The notes: generated by a model from the letters alone, not told the origin. DNA of 64,000 nt from Luteibaculum oceani (GCF_007995015.1 NZ_VORB01000011.1:1-64000); one strand, 5' to 3'; shown: positions 1-9,440, counted from the stretch's first letter. Program-made: numbers and translations.

Positions 1-262
1 CCATCCCAGAGTCGTGATTCATCCATCTACGCCGTTTGATGTGCAAAAAGGCATGCTGTCCTCGAATAGGAAAGTCTTGAATCGTTATCTCCTGATGAAA
101 ACCCTTTGAGCTGAGCTTATTTTTGGCATACTCCATTGGAGCCTTATTCTTTTCTTCAAAATAGAGATGTAGCTGCTCACCATGACTTTCATGCTTTAAG
201 ACATCAAAATAATCAACGAGGTATTCTGGTAACAACAACTTAAGGAGGCTCAAATCAGACAT
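1..262 (-). mobile_element. ISAon1-type transposase, N-terminal part, cut by the left edge
   Basis: An open frame runs from an ATG at 262 leftwards off the window, so only about 87 codons are visible. The product starts MSDLSLLKLLLPEYLVDYFD and contains LHLYFEEKN, the run KGFHQEITIQDFPIRG and HIKRRRWM. From family knowledge this pattern is the small N-terminal ORF of ISAon1-type insertion sequences, which encode a helix-turn-helix DNA-binding part separately from the catalytic part. The rest of the element lies outside the window. The frame is intact as far as it can be read. The duplicated hairpins at 327 and 463 lie just upstream. Confidence 0.75.
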
Positions 263-326
263 CAAAATGAATTTTTGCGAAGGTCTGATTATTCAATTTC
301 TCCACAACTTTTTGTTTTGATCCAGC

Positions 327-385
327 ATTTTCGAGAAAGCAAAAAAGCCACCCGAACGCGCTAGCGGACGGGCTTTTTCTGAAGC
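327..385. repeat. 59-bp direct repeat with terminator-like hairpin, copy 1
   Basis: Identical to 463-521. Each copy can fold into a stem with AAAAAG pairing to CTTTTT outside, CCCG to CGGG inside, and CGC/GCG around a GCTA loop. The A-run and T-run at the ends make it look like a bidirectional rho-independent terminator. Confidence 0.7.
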
Positions 386-462
386 CCACCCACAAGGGAT
401 GTTCCGCTCTGCGGAACAATCCGTTCCACTAAGTCCAACTTGAAAGAAGCGCTAGCTTGAGG

Positions 463-521
463 ATTTTCGAGAAAGCAAAAAAGCCACCCGAACGCGCTAG
501 CGGACGGGCTTTTTCTGAAGC
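463..521. repeat. 59-bp direct repeat with terminator-like hairpin, copy 2
   Basis: Second exact copy of 327-385, starting 136 bp later. The 77-bp spacer carries a separate perfect hairpin at 401-417. The exact identity points to a recent duplication, or to a terminator carried in by the neighbouring insertion sequence. Confidence 0.7.
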
Positions 522-562
522 ATTTTAGCTAATTAGCAAATTGGCTAATTGCCTGTTCGGTC

Positions 563-600
563 TGTCCCGTCCTGAAAAAAGTTGACAGGTTAAGTTTTCT
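563..600. mobile_element. Possible solitary IS end
   Basis: The sequence starting TGTCCCGTCCTGAAAA resembles, from memory, terminal repeats of IS3-group elements in Bacteroidota. No transposase lies inward of it, and I found no inverted partner nearby, so at most it is a remnant. The identification is weak. Confidence 0.25.
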
Positions 601-662
601 TTGATGTTAATGCTGGTGATAGGCTGCAATCAACCATGTGTATATTTGTGATAACGAAAAGC

Positions 663-700
663 TTACGGTTTCTCAATGCGAGAAATAGTATGTACCGTAA
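663..700. other. Imperfect stem-loop
   Basis: TTACGGT at 663-669 pairs with ACCGTAA at 694-700, and within it TTTCTC pairs with GAGAAA around AATGC. The outer and inner stems are separated by an 8-nt bulge on the 3' side. Neither a T-run nor an adjacent gene explains it. Confidence 0.35.
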
Positions 701-878
701 ACCAAGTGTGAATAGAAAAACTCTGGGTAAGAATTTTTTATGTACGTTCTATCAAAATCAGGTTGTGGATTAAAGCATGATAGTTTTTGGAGCATTGATT
801 TGTCCAAGCTCCCCGTATCAACTGTCATGTACTGAATTTTTGAAATCCAAAATCCTAGTAAACTATGATCTCACCTCC

Positions 879-910
879 TTTGTGTGTAATTAAGTCTTAA
901 GCTAGATTTG
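879..910 (+). promoter_or_regulatory. Bacteroidota-type promoter of the M43 protease gene
   Basis: TTTG at 879-882, a 20-nt spacer, then TAGATTTG at 903-910. This matches the known Bacteroidota sigma-ABfr pattern (TTTG, about 19-23 nt, TAnnTTTG). The start codon at 918 is only a few bases downstream of the expected transcription start, so the 5' leader is very short or absent. Confidence 0.6.
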
Positions 911-917
911 TCGGACT

Positions 918-2972
918 ATGAAAAAATCCATCCTCCTAATTTCATTTCTCAATTTTTGCTTTTTGGGTATGCTAATTGGACAACAAGCAGAGCCTTGTGG
1001 TTTCGATGCTGTTGTTGCAAAGCAAATTCCCTTTGAAATAGAAAATACCATTCAAGAAGCTGCTTTAAAGAGATTGAGTAATGCGACGTTAAAAAGTCAT
1101 GATACCCTGAGAACCATACCAGTTGTAGTTCATGTTTTCCATACTGGTGGAGCAGGTAATATCAGTGAATCGCAAGTTGCGTCTGCAATTAATGTGCTGA
1201 ACGAGGATTTTCAAAAATTGGACGGAACTGCAGGCTATGGGGAAGGAGTTAATACGCTGGTTCAATTTAAGCTGGCCAAAATAGACCCCAATGGAAACTG
1301 TACAAATGGAATCATAAGGATTAACTCAACTTTGGCGAATCACCAGAGCTATCAAAGAGGCTTACTTAAGGATGTTAGTGCATGGGACAATAAGAAATAC
1401 CTGAATATCTATGTTGTAAAAAGTATTGCGGGATCTGTGGCTGGATATGCCTCTTTTCCAGGTGGACCAGATGCCGAGGATGGAATTGTAGTACAAAACA
1501 ACTTTTTTGGACGCTCGGGCACGGCCGCGGGAAGTACAGGTAGAACTACCACACACGAGGTTGGACATTGGCTTGGGCTTTATCATACTTTCCAGAATGG
1601 ATGCGATGGCGATCCGTGTACTGGTGGGGATTATGTTTGCGATACACCCCCTCAGTCCGAACCTAATTACGAATGCATCGACTTAAACACCTGTTCTAAC
1701 GACGATCCAGATGTAATGGATCAGAAGGAGAATTACATGAATTACACTCCGGGAAGCTGCCAGAACATGTTTACAGCTGGACAGGCGGCTCGTATTCATG
1801 GTACCCTTGATAGTTTGAGGACATATATTTGGTCATACGAGAACCTGCTAACCACTGGCTGTGATCCAAATTATCAAGAGCCAACAAGCTGTCCATTAGT
1901 AGCAGATTTTACCGTGGTTAATACGGCTCTTTGCGTTGGAAATAGTGTGGATTTTATAGAGAAAAGTCAAAACAATCCGGTGGCATGGTCTTGGTATTTT
2001 GAAGGGGGGAGCCCAAGTACCTCATCGGAGCAAAACCCCCAAGTAACATACACTGAAGCTGGTGAATACGATGTTAAATTAGTAATCGAAGATGCTTTGG
2101 GCAATAAGGATAGTATTATCCAAACCGATTATATCAAAGTAAGCGAACCCGGAATTGGTGCCGATTTACCATTCTTCGAGGATATGGAGTCTGGAAATTA
2201 TCCGCCCGCGAGTTTAGAATTGGTTAATCACGATGGTGGAATCACCTGGGAACTTGATTCAAATGCCGCGTTTTCCGGTAGATATTCCCTGCGGATTAAC
2301 AACCTAATCAATACCAATTATGGGTCGGCAGACGAACTTATTTTGCCACCATTAAACTTGGCTTCGGCAACGAGTACGCCCTTGCTGAGAATAAAGTATG
2401 CTTATGCGAAATCCGATGAAACCTATTCGGATGAGCTGCTGGTTTTACTGTCAACAGATTGCGGAGCTTCTTTTGAGCAAGTGATGTATAAGACCCAAGA
2501 GTCGCTCGCTACAGCTCCTACTACAACAGACTATTTTATACCAGATTCCTCGCAATGGGACGAAACCGGCGTTTTACTATGGAAATACCGAAACGAGGAG
2601 CACGTTATTTTGAAAATTGTAAATGTTACCGATGGTGGAAATAATCTGTACATCGATGACATTTTTGTTGGGGATAAGAATTCCGATCCAACTGGGGTAA
2701 CGGAGTTGGCTTCTGAAATTGAATCCGCACAGGTTTACCCCAATCCCAATAAAGGAGAAGCTACGTTGGATTATCGACTTAAACGTGCAAGCGAAGTTAG
2801 TGTTGTAATTCAGGATGTGCAGGGAAGAGTAATTTTTTCTGAATATAAGGGGCTGCTTCAAGCAGGAGCATACAGTGAGAAATTAGAACTAAACAACTTG
2901 AATGCAGGCGTTTATTTTGTTCAAATACATGCCAGTACTGGTGTGATTACTCTTAAAATGTATGTGAGATAG
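918..2972 (+). CDS. Secreted M43-type zinc metalloprotease with PKD and T9SS sorting domains
   Basis: 684 residues. An N-terminal signal peptide (hydrophobic to about residue 21) is followed by a pappalysin-like M43 catalytic domain. The zinc motif HEVGHWLGLYH is at residues 213-223 and the Met-turn near Met274 (ENYMNY). A PKD-type module (about 328-410, with WSWYFEGG and YTEAGEYDVKL) follows, then a jelly-roll-like region. A type A T9SS sorting domain starts near residue 605 (VYPNPNKGEATL) and ends in LKMYVR. The protein is therefore probably exported to the cell surface or medium, where it would degrade protein. All catalytic zinc ligands are present. Its substrate cannot be read from the sequence. 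It stands alone between its own promoter and a weak terminator. Confidence 0.9.
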   Translation: MKKSILLISFLNFCFLGMLIGQQAEPCGFDAVVAKQIPFEIENTIQEAALKRLSNATLKSHDTLRTIPVVVHVFHTGGAGNISESQVASAINVLNEDFQKLDGTAGYGEGVNTLVQFKLAKIDPNGNCTNGIIRINSTLANHQSYQRGLLKDVSAWDNKKYLNIYVVKSIAGSVAGYASFPGGPDAEDGIVVQNNFFGRSGTAAGSTGRTTTHEVGHWLGLYHTFQNGCDGDPCTGGDYVCDTPPQSEPNYECIDLNTCSNDDPDVMDQKENYMNYTPGSCQNMFTAGQAARIHGTLDSLRTYIWSYENLLTTGCDPNYQEPTSCPLVADFTVVNTALCVGNSVDFIEKSQNNPVAWSWYFEGGSPSTSSEQNPQVTYTEAGEYDVKLVIEDALGNKDSIIQTDYIKVSEPGIGADLPFFEDMESGNYPPASLELVNHDGGITWELDSNAAFSGRYSLRINNLINTNYGSADELILPPLNLASATSTPLLRIKYAYAKSDETYSDELLVLLSTDCGASFEQVMYKTQESLATAPTTTDYFIPDSSQWDETGVLLWKYRNEEHVILKIVNVTDGGNNLYIDDIFVGDKNSDPTGVTELASEIESAQVYPNPNKGEATLDYRLKRASEVSVVIQDVQGRVIFSEYKGLLQAGAYSEKLELNNLNAGVYFVQIHASTGVITLKMYVR

Positions 2973-3011
2973 GGGGTGCAGATTGGTTAGAAAAGGGAGG
3001 TTTTTGACCTG

Positions 3012-3032
3012 TCTGGTATCTTCCAGATTTTT
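3012..3032 (+). terminator. Weak terminator after the M43 protease
   Basis: TCTGG/CCAGA stem (3012-3016 with 3023-3027) followed by TTTTT. The stem is only 5 bp, but its position between convergent genes fits. Confidence 0.35.
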
Positions 3033-3043
3033 AGGCGATGATC

Positions 3044-5368
3044 CTAGCTAGAAATAATAGATAGAACCAGATCTCTTGTAAGGGCTTTGCCTTCGGCTCT
3101 TTTTTTGATTTCATCAAAGGGGAATCTAAAATCGCAACCTGAATTCCATTCCGAACATCCATAGGCCGACTTCCCCTTTATAATGGTGCCCTTTTTGCAT
3201 TTTGGGCAAGAAGGCATGGCCGCAATGGGGGCGTCCGTTTTTTTGTCTTTGGAGGCTATAAGTTCAATTTGAAATTGATCTGTTAACCTCAGCTTGCCTT
3301 CGGTTTTTTCGCCGTTATGCACAAAACCTTTAATGCTAGTTGTCTCTCCTTTTTCTAATAGCCGTAACCATTGATTTTCGGTAAGTTTTTTTCCCTCGTA
3401 TTTAAAGGGTAAAACCATTTTGCAACCACTTTGGAAATTGCTACAACCATAGGCGTTTTTACCCTTTAAGATTTTTCCCGAGTTACACTTGGGACAAGTA
3501 AATCCAATTAGCTCTTTTTTTGCCTTCTTTTTAGTGGTGCCTGCTTTTTTGGACGTAGATTCTACCTCGGTTTCTTCAGGGGGTGGAGTGAGGATTTTTC
3601 CGCGTTCTTTTTTAACCTCTTGAACCAATTCGTGAACCATAACTTTCATGTTGTGGATAAAATCCACGGCGGAGTAAGACCCATCTTCAATCTCCTTGAG
3701 TTGTTTCTCCCAATGGCCTGTTAACTCGGCCGATTTCAATAATTCGTTTTGAATGGTTTCAATTAGCTGAATTCCCAAGGCCGTTGGTAGCACCTGCTTT
3801 TTATTTCTTTTGGCGTATTTCCTCTTAAACAGGGTCTCAATGATGCTTGCACGTGTGGATGGTCGGCCAATGCCGTTTGCTTTCATCAATTCCCTTAATT
3901 CTTCGTCCTCCACATTTTTGCCCGCCGTTTCCATGGCTCTGAGCAGGGTAGCTTCAGAATAATTGTTTGGGGCCTTGGTTATTTTCTCCACAAAGCTAGG
4001 TTCGTGTGGACCTTTTTCCCCTTTTTCAAAATTGGGAAGTATTCCGTCGTCTTCTTTGTTGGTTTCTTCGTCCTGTTCGTCCGAGGTTTTCTGAAAAACT
4101 ACCCTCCAACCGGGTTCTAATATTTCCTTACCCTTGGCTACAAAAGCCACCTTTTCAACCTCAGCACTAACTGTAGTTTTTGCGACTTTGCAATCTGGGT
4201 AGAATACGGAAAGAAACCTGCGTACTATGCTGTCGTACACCTTAAATTGGTCTGGAGCTAAACTTTTTTCTTCCCCCGTAGGTATAATAGCATGGTGGTC
4301 GGTTACTTTTTTGTCGTTAAATACCTTGCTTGGCTTGCGAATCTTCTTGGAGAGTAGTGGACTAGTTAATTGGTCGTATTGTTTTAATCCTTTTAGTATA
4401 CCTGGAATTTTGGGGTACATGTCGTTAGGAAGGAAAGTCGTATCTACCCTAGGGTAGGTCACCACCTTCATTTCGTACAATTTTTGAACCAACTTTAGGG
4501 TGTGCTCTGCAGTAAATCCAAACTTATTATTACAGTGGACTTGTAAACTTGTAAGATCAAAAAGCTTGGGCGCATATTCTTTACCATCTTTTCGCTCTAT
4601 ATCCTGAATCTCAAGGTCTTTTCCTTTAACCAGGTTTAAAAGTTTTTCTCCCTCTTCTTTTTGATGAAATTTACCCTCGGTATGGTTAAATATCGCCTCG
4701 CGATATTTAGTCTGTAATTCCCAGTAGGGCTCAGGTTTAAAGTTTTGTATTTCCTGATGACGTTGCACCAACATGGCAAGCGTTGGTGTTTGAACGCGGC
4801 CAATGGAAAGCAACTGCTTATATCCACCGTATTTAAGTGTGTAAAGCCGTGTTGCATTCATACCCAAAAGCCAGTCCCCAATGGCACGGGAAGACCCTGC
4901 GTAAAAAAGGTTGTCAAACTCGGTGGCGGGTTTCAACTTTTCGAAACCCTCTTTAATAGCTTCGGTTGTAAGGGAGGAAATCCATAAACGTTGCACCTCA
5001 CCAGTGTAATTCGCGTGTTTTATAACCCAGCGCTGAATTAATTCTCCTTCCTGACCGGCATCCCCGCAATTGATTACCAATTGTGCTTTTTGGAGTAGGG
5101 TTTCTATAATTTTAAATTGCTTTTTTACCCCGCGATCGTCCATTACTCTGGTTTCAAAGCGTTTTGGGAGCATGGGAAGTTGGTAAATATCCCAGCGTTT
5201 CCATTGGGGGAAATATTCCTCAGGGTTGAGAAGGGTGCAAAAGTGGCCAAAAGTCCAGGTTACCTGGTATCCATTTCCTTCGAAATATCCATCCATGCGC
5301 CTATCGGCACCAATTACTTTGGCAATTTCCTTGGCTACACTTGGTTTTTCGGCAATACAGACTTTCAT
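3044..5368 (-). CDS. topB: DNA topoisomerase III (type IA)
   Basis: 774 residues from the ATG at 5368. The frame is open further upstream (to an ATG at 5449), but the conserved family start MKVCIAEKPSVAKE begins at 5368, so the extra 27 codons are rejected. The TOPRIM domain shows Glu7 and GDAGQEGE at residues 102-109. The catalytic tyrosine is in TYPRVD at about Tyr305. Two C-terminal Cys4 zinc-ribbon repeats (CPKCNSGKI...YGCSNFQSGC and CPKCKKGTI...YGCSEWNSGC) end the protein. The enzyme passes single strands through transient nicks and helps decatenate and process recombination intermediates. The motif GDAGQEGE with Gln is a variant seen in Bacteroidota homologues. It is a single gene, convergent with the protease. 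Confidence 0.93.
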   Translation of the reverse strand: MKVCIAEKPSVAKEIAKVIGADRRMDGYFEGNGYQVTWTFGHFCTLLNPEEYFPQWKRWDIYQLPMLPKRFETRVMDDRGVKKQFKIIETLLQKAQLVINCGDAGQEGELIQRWVIKHANYTGEVQRLWISSLTTEAIKEGFEKLKPATEFDNLFYAGSSRAIGDWLLGMNATRLYTLKYGGYKQLLSIGRVQTPTLAMLVQRHQEIQNFKPEPYWELQTKYREAIFNHTEGKFHQKEEGEKLLNLVKGKDLEIQDIERKDGKEYAPKLFDLTSLQVHCNNKFGFTAEHTLKLVQKLYEMKVVTYPRVDTTFLPNDMYPKIPGILKGLKQYDQLTSPLLSKKIRKPSKVFNDKKVTDHHAIIPTGEEKSLAPDQFKVYDSIVRRFLSVFYPDCKVAKTTVSAEVEKVAFVAKGKEILEPGWRVVFQKTSDEQDEETNKEDDGILPNFEKGEKGPHEPSFVEKITKAPNNYSEATLLRAMETAGKNVEDEELRELMKANGIGRPSTRASIIETLFKRKYAKRNKKQVLPTALGIQLIETIQNELLKSAELTGHWEKQLKEIEDGSYSAVDFIHNMKVMVHELVQEVKKERGKILTPPPEETEVESTSKKAGTTKKKAKKELIGFTCPKCNSGKILKGKNAYGCSNFQSGCKMVLPFKYEGKKLTENQWLRLLEKGETTSIKGFVHNGEKTEGKLRLTDQFQIELIASKDKKTDAPIAAMPSCPKCKKGTIIKGKSAYGCSEWNSGCDFRFPFDEIKKRAEGKALTRDLVLSIISS

Positions 5369-5537
5369 GGCTGGCACTAGCAATCGCAAAATAAAAATAT
5401 AGCCAATGATAGCGCAGACCTGTTGATAACAAAACAAAACTTTCTTCAATGCCCCGAAATAAATAACAAACTATCTGAGCTTATTTGTAAACTATTTTGA
5501 CATTACATATATTCATCATCCAGAAAAACCCTACAAA

Positions 5538-7121
5538 ATGAATAAGTTTCTTACTTTTTTTGCAAGTGCCCTAGTAGGCATGAGTTTGCACGCTCAGCAG
5601 GAGGTTTTAACCACCAATCATTGGCGAATCCCAGTTTTAAATGAGAAGGGAGTTTTTTATGATGATGGTAGTGAGGCTAAAGGATTGAGTTTCGATGGCA
5701 ACACGCTGATCTATGCTAGTAATTTTTGGTTTTCGGGATACAATCAGGACGGTGACCGAAAAACCATCTATGAAACATTCTATCCAACAGGTGATGCTGC
5801 CTATGAAAAGGGTACAATGAACACCAATAGGTTTCGTGCAGCAAGGTCTTTGGTTAAGGTGAGTTCACAGGAAATAGAAGCCCATAAGGCAAACTATTCA
5901 GATCCCAACTACACCGTACCTTTCTCTATTAAGTTTTGGCCAGCACAAGGAGATACTAGCATTGGTGAAATGGCAAATATGGCTCCATTTGTAGATTTTA
6001 ATAAAAACGGTATTTACGATCCAGAAAATGGCGATTACCCTGATATTGTTGGGGATCAGATAATTTATCAAATAAAGAACGACAATGGAATGCCTGCCCA
6101 TCTTAGGATGGGTGTGGAGAAGCATTTACAGATTTTCACTATTACCCCTCAAACGGAAGAGGAAAGTGTTCTGGAAAATGTAGTTTTTGTAAATGTGGAG
6201 CTATACAACCGAGGCATGCATGAGTTTGATTTACTGAAATCTGGTTTTTGGATGGATTTTGATATTGGGTTTGCAAATGATGACCAATATGGAAGCGATT
6301 CTACCAGAGGAATTGCTTATGCATACAATGGAGATGCAGACGACGAAGATGCTTGGGGGAGTAACCCGCCTGCCCTTGCCGTTGCCTCTTTTGGGTGTGG
6401 AATTAGTGGAAATGTTTCTTTAGAAGGATTTAGCGCTTTTGCTTTGGATACTGCAATTCACGAAGCTTTAAGTGCCATAGATAATGGGGAGTGTATGCGT
6501 AAATCAGGCAACGGGTTCAACGGGGATCCTAATGCTCCAGTTACGAGATATGCCTTCGATGGAGATGCTATTTCAGGAACAGGATGGACCCCAGAAAATG
6601 CTGGTGTGCCACAGGGTGATAAACGCAGCTTGGTTTTGTTAAATGGCAAGTCTTTTATGCCAGGGGAAAAGATTGGATTTACCCTTGCAATTGCCATAGG
6701 AAAGGACACCACCTTTACTAATTACCTCAGGAACATTAATGTAGCGAAGGATAATGTAGAGGAAGCTTTGGCGCTATTGGAATCTAAGTATGGAGATCAT
6801 CCACTCTTAGCGTCTAGTAAGCAATGTGGAAATATCCAGGACGACGAATCTTGCGCTACAACTACAGAAATATCTGATTATGAAAGTGATATTCAGGTTG
6901 GTTTATATCCAAACCCAGTTTCTAATGAGCTAAACATTACGTCGGGTCAGATTATTAAAACCGCCGCTGTTTGGTCAACCGATGGTAAAAGGGTTTTTGA
7001 GGGTAGCGTTAACAAGAAGGACTTTAAAATAGATTTATCCGGTTTAGACCGAGGAATGTATATACTCGAATTAACAAATAAAGCTGGAACTAGAGTTCGC
7101 GAAAGCTTTTTAAAGCAGTAG
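5538..7121 (+). CDS. Secreted protein of unknown function with T9SS sorting domain
   Basis: 527 residues. A signal peptide (MNKFLTFFASALVGMSLHAQ) precedes a large extracellular region with GIYDPENGDYPDIVGDQ near residue 155, a pattern that recurs in Bacteroidota secreted proteins of unknown function and may bind calcium through its Asp-rich loops. The C-terminus is a T9SS sorting domain (VGLYPNPVSNELNI, then GMYILELTNK and ESFLKQ). I recognise no catalytic domain. It is likely a cell-surface or released protein. It has its own intergenic region upstream and shares a bidirectional terminator with aroA downstream. Confidence 0.8.
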   Translation: MNKFLTFFASALVGMSLHAQQEVLTTNHWRIPVLNEKGVFYDDGSEAKGLSFDGNTLIYASNFWFSGYNQDGDRKTIYETFYPTGDAAYEKGTMNTNRFRAARSLVKVSSQEIEAHKANYSDPNYTVPFSIKFWPAQGDTSIGEMANMAPFVDFNKNGIYDPENGDYPDIVGDQIIYQIKNDNGMPAHLRMGVEKHLQIFTITPQTEEESVLENVVFVNVELYNRGMHEFDLLKSGFWMDFDIGFANDDQYGSDSTRGIAYAYNGDADDEDAWGSNPPALAVASFGCGISGNVSLEGFSAFALDTAIHEALSAIDNGECMRKSGNGFNGDPNAPVTRYAFDGDAISGTGWTPENAGVPQGDKRSLVLLNGKSFMPGEKIGFTLAIAIGKDTTFTNYLRNINVAKDNVEEALALLESKYGDHPLLASSKQCGNIQDDESCATTTEISDYESDIQVGLYPNPVSNELNITSGQIIKTAAVWSTDGKRVFEGSVNKKDFKIDLSGLDRGMYILELTNKAGTRVRESFLKQ

Positions 7122-7148
7122 AGTTTTCTTAATTGTTGCGATTTATTT

Positions 7149-7178
7149 AAAGGCCGCCTGAGTATTCAGACGGCCTTT
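7149..7178. terminator. Bidirectional terminator between the T9SS gene and aroA
   Basis: AAAGGCCG at 7149-7156 pairs with CGGCCTTT at 7171-7178, with an inner CTGA/TCAG stem. It lies between two convergent genes and would end both transcripts, including the aromatic amino acid operon. Confidence 0.8.
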
Positions 7179-7182
7179 GTTT

Positions 7183-8457
7183 TTAGTTAGAAATGTTGCT
7201 GAACATAGGTTCTATGTCATTAAAAAATGAAGGGTAAGATTTTTGAACGGCACTTGGTTTTTCGATGATAATCGGAGCTTTCGAAACGGCTGCAAAAGTA
7301 GCCCCCATCATGGCTATTCTATGGTCGTTTCTGGAGGAAATGGAACCACTGTGAACAGGGAACCCATGGATTTTCATCGTGTTGTTTTCCAGTTCAACTG
7401 CAATGTCCAACCTAGAAAGTTCCTCCTGAATGGTTAATGCTCGGTTACTTTCTTTGTGCGTTAAACGATGTGTTCCGTGAATTACAGAGGTTCCTTTGCA
7501 ATTTGCAGCCAAAACGGCCAACGGAGGGAAAAGATCTGGACAATGGGTTGCATCAAACTCAAATGCATTGAGTTGGTTTTTCTCCACGGTAATTGACTTT
7601 TCTTCCTGATTCCAGGACCAACGCGCCCCCGCCTTGTCTATGGCATGTATGATTTGCATATCAGCTTGAGAAGAGTTTATATCCAAGCCCAGTAATTTCA
7701 CTTTGCCCGAAATTGCGGCTCCCACCACATGAAAAGCAGCACCACTCCAATCACCTTCTGCATGGATATGAATGTCCTGCGTAAGGGATGGGTTAAAAGG
7801 AGGAATTACAAATTCCTTGAACTCCCTGTTTTCGATGTGGATTCCAAACTCCTGAAGCAAATCCAAGGTCATTTGAGCATAAGGTATGCTTTTAAGGTTG
7901 CTAACTGAGATTTTTGTTTTTAGGGGTTGATGGGATAACGCAATTAGCAATCCTGTAAGCAGTTGCGAGCTGTGCGAACCATCAATACTGATATTTTGAG
8001 CTTGGGCTTTTCCTTCAGTAAAAATGGGTAGTTTCTCATTATTGGATTTCACTCGTGTTCCCAGCTGCTCCAGCGCGTCGATAATACCAGGTAGGGGGCG
8101 GTATAAAAGGGATCCCTCACCGGAAATGCTGCATTGCCTAGATAGCGTTGCAACTATGGGAGCAAACATTCGAGTGCTTAAACCTGCTTCTCCACAGTTT
8201 ATCTCTATGGTTTCCAGGTCGACATTTTTTGTGCCGATAATTTGCAGTTCACGATCGTTTATTTCCCAGCTGGCACCAATTCTGCTAGCTATTTCCAAAG
8301 CTGCTTCTACATCATTACTTGGGGTGTATCCAGTTATTATCGTTTTCCGTGGTTGGAGGCTGGCAATGGCAATAGCTCTTTGTAAAACACTTTTTGATGC
8401 GGGTGCAATTATTTCTCCGCTGTACTTAAAGGGGGGAATGCTTAGGGTAGGTCGCAT
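7183..8457 (-). CDS. aroA: 3-phosphoshikimate 1-carboxyvinyltransferase (EPSP synthase)
   Basis: 424 residues, the usual family length. This cytosolic shikimate-pathway enzyme joins shikimate-3-phosphate and phosphoenolpyruvate to give EPSP. The N-terminal phosphate-binding segment reads APASKSVLQRA near residues 17-27. GEAGLSTRMFAP is near residue 88, HSSQLLTGLLIAL near 160, and the HRLTHKESNRA and NDHRIAMMGA motifs are in the C-terminal half. The common family segment has GNAG where this has GEAG. It is the last gene of the operon; its start overlaps the end of aroB by 16 bases, so the two are translationally coupled. Confidence 0.92.
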   Translation of the reverse strand: MRPTLSIPPFKYSGEIIAPASKSVLQRAIAIASLQPRKTIITGYTPSNDVEAALEIASRIGASWEINDRELQIIGTKNVDLETIEINCGEAGLSTRMFAPIVATLSRQCSISGEGSLLYRPLPGIIDALEQLGTRVKSNNEKLPIFTEGKAQAQNISIDGSHSSQLLTGLLIALSHQPLKTKISVSNLKSIPYAQMTLDLLQEFGIHIENREFKEFVIPPFNPSLTQDIHIHAEGDWSGAAFHVVGAAISGKVKLLGLDINSSQADMQIIHAIDKAGARWSWNQEEKSITVEKNQLNAFEFDATHCPDLFPPLAVLAANCKGTSVIHGTHRLTHKESNRALTIQEELSRLDIAVELENNTMKIHGFPVHSGSISSRNDHRIAMMGATFAAVSKAPIIIEKPSAVQKSYPSFFNDIEPMFSNISN

Positions 8458-9440
8458 AGGTCTATGGCTTTAATTTTTGGCGAACCAATTTCTTCGAGCA
8501 GTATAAAGTCGATTTTAGATTGGATGCGCTTTTTGTCTTTTGAAATTTTGTTTTTTAATGCATTAAATTCTAATGAGCTGAGGTCTGTAGGTAATCCAAA
8601 TTGTCTGAGTAAGTTTTTAATTTCTAGTTGTTCCTTTTCAGATAAAGCCGTTTGTTTTTCAGCCAGTTCATTTGCTACAATAATCCCCATACTTACCGCA
8701 AAACCATGTGGGATATTTAAATGGGTTTCTATGGCGTGCCCATAGGTATGTCCGTAATTCAAAATTTTTCTTCCACCAATTTCTTTGGGATCTTTTGCCA
8801 CAATTTGGGCTTTGATTTCAACTGATTGTCGAACCATCTCCAGTAAAATCTCTGGGTTTTTCTCTTTTATTTCGGCTGCATTTCGCTTTAGAAATTCGAA
8901 GTACCCAAAAGAATGGATGCAAGCATGCTTTATAACTTCCGCCATGCCGCTTGTGAACTCTATATCTGAGAGAGTATTAAGAAAGTTGATGTTTATATGA
9001 ATTAAATCGGGGTGCTGAAGGGTTCCAATAACATTTTTGTACCCGTTAAAATTCACACCATTTTTACCGCCAATTGCCGCATCCACTTGCGCAAGAAGGG
9101 TAGTGGGGATAAAAGAAAAGTTTATCCCCCTGAAAATGGTACTTGCGATAAACCCTGTTAAATCGCAGGTTACCCCACCGCCAACAGCAATTAAATTGGA
9201 TGACCTGTCTATGTTTAACTCGAGCAATTGTTGTATCACAATTTCCGTATACACCAGCGATTTAGCGCCTTCACCTGCTCTTATCAGGATTATCTTATTC
9301 CAAACGTCTTTAAAAAGACCAGCATAGATTTTGGCAACATTTTCATCCACCAAGGCTACCGTGTTTTTGTCTTTTAAAAGATCATTTAGTTCTGTTACCA
9401 ATGGGGCTTTAGAAACCGTTATTTCGGATAGATTATACAT
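8442..9440 (-). CDS. aroB: 3-dehydroquinate synthase
   Basis: 332 residues from the ATG at 9440. An in-frame ATG at 9515 would overlap the upstream gene by 83 bases and add a non-conserved tail; the ATG at 9440 overlaps the upstream stop codon by only 8 bases and gives a normal start (MYNLSEITVSKA). The enzyme turns DAHP into 3-dehydroquinate using NAD and a divalent metal. The NAD-binding part shows GGGVTCDLTGFIASTIFRG, followed by TLLAQVDAAIGGKNGVN. The metal-binding histidines lie in NYGHTYGHAIE and HGFAVSMGI. A second step of the same pathway, aroA, follows with overlap. Confidence 0.93.
   Translation of the reverse strand: MYNLSEITVSKAPLVTELNDLLKDKNTVALVDENVAKIYAGLFKDVWNKIILIRAGEGAKSLVYTEIVIQQLLELNIDRSSNLIAVGGGVTCDLTGFIASTIFRGINFSFIPTTLLAQVDAAIGGKNGVNFNGYKNVIGTLQHPDLIHININFLNTLSDIEFTSGMAEVIKHACIHSFGYFEFLKRNAAEIKEKNPEILLEMVRQSVEIKAQIVAKDPKEIGGRKILNYGHTYGHAIETHLNIPHGFAVSMGIIVANELAEKQTALSEKEQLEIKNLLRQFGLPTDLSSLEFNALKNKISKDKKRIQSKIDFILLEEIGSPKIKAIDLCDLP

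Larger units (their letters stand above)
263..917. other. Non-coding stretch next to the IS
   Basis: About 650 bp without a credible gene. It holds two identical 59-bp copies of a hairpin-bearing sequence, a small perfect hairpin at 401-417 (7-bp stem, loop TCT), an AT-rich inverted repeat near 525-552, a possible IS end at 563, an imperfect stem-loop at 663-700, and the promoter of the downstream protease at 879-910. Confidence 0.6.

Noticed and set aside
918-2972. Cargo gene of a composite transposon.
   Set aside because: Only one side shows IS-like sequence; no inverted partner was found downstream.
5369-5449. Longer start for topoisomerase III at 5449.
   Set aside because: The first 27 codons are hydrophobic and not part of the conserved family start; MKVCIAEKPSVAKE begins at 5368.
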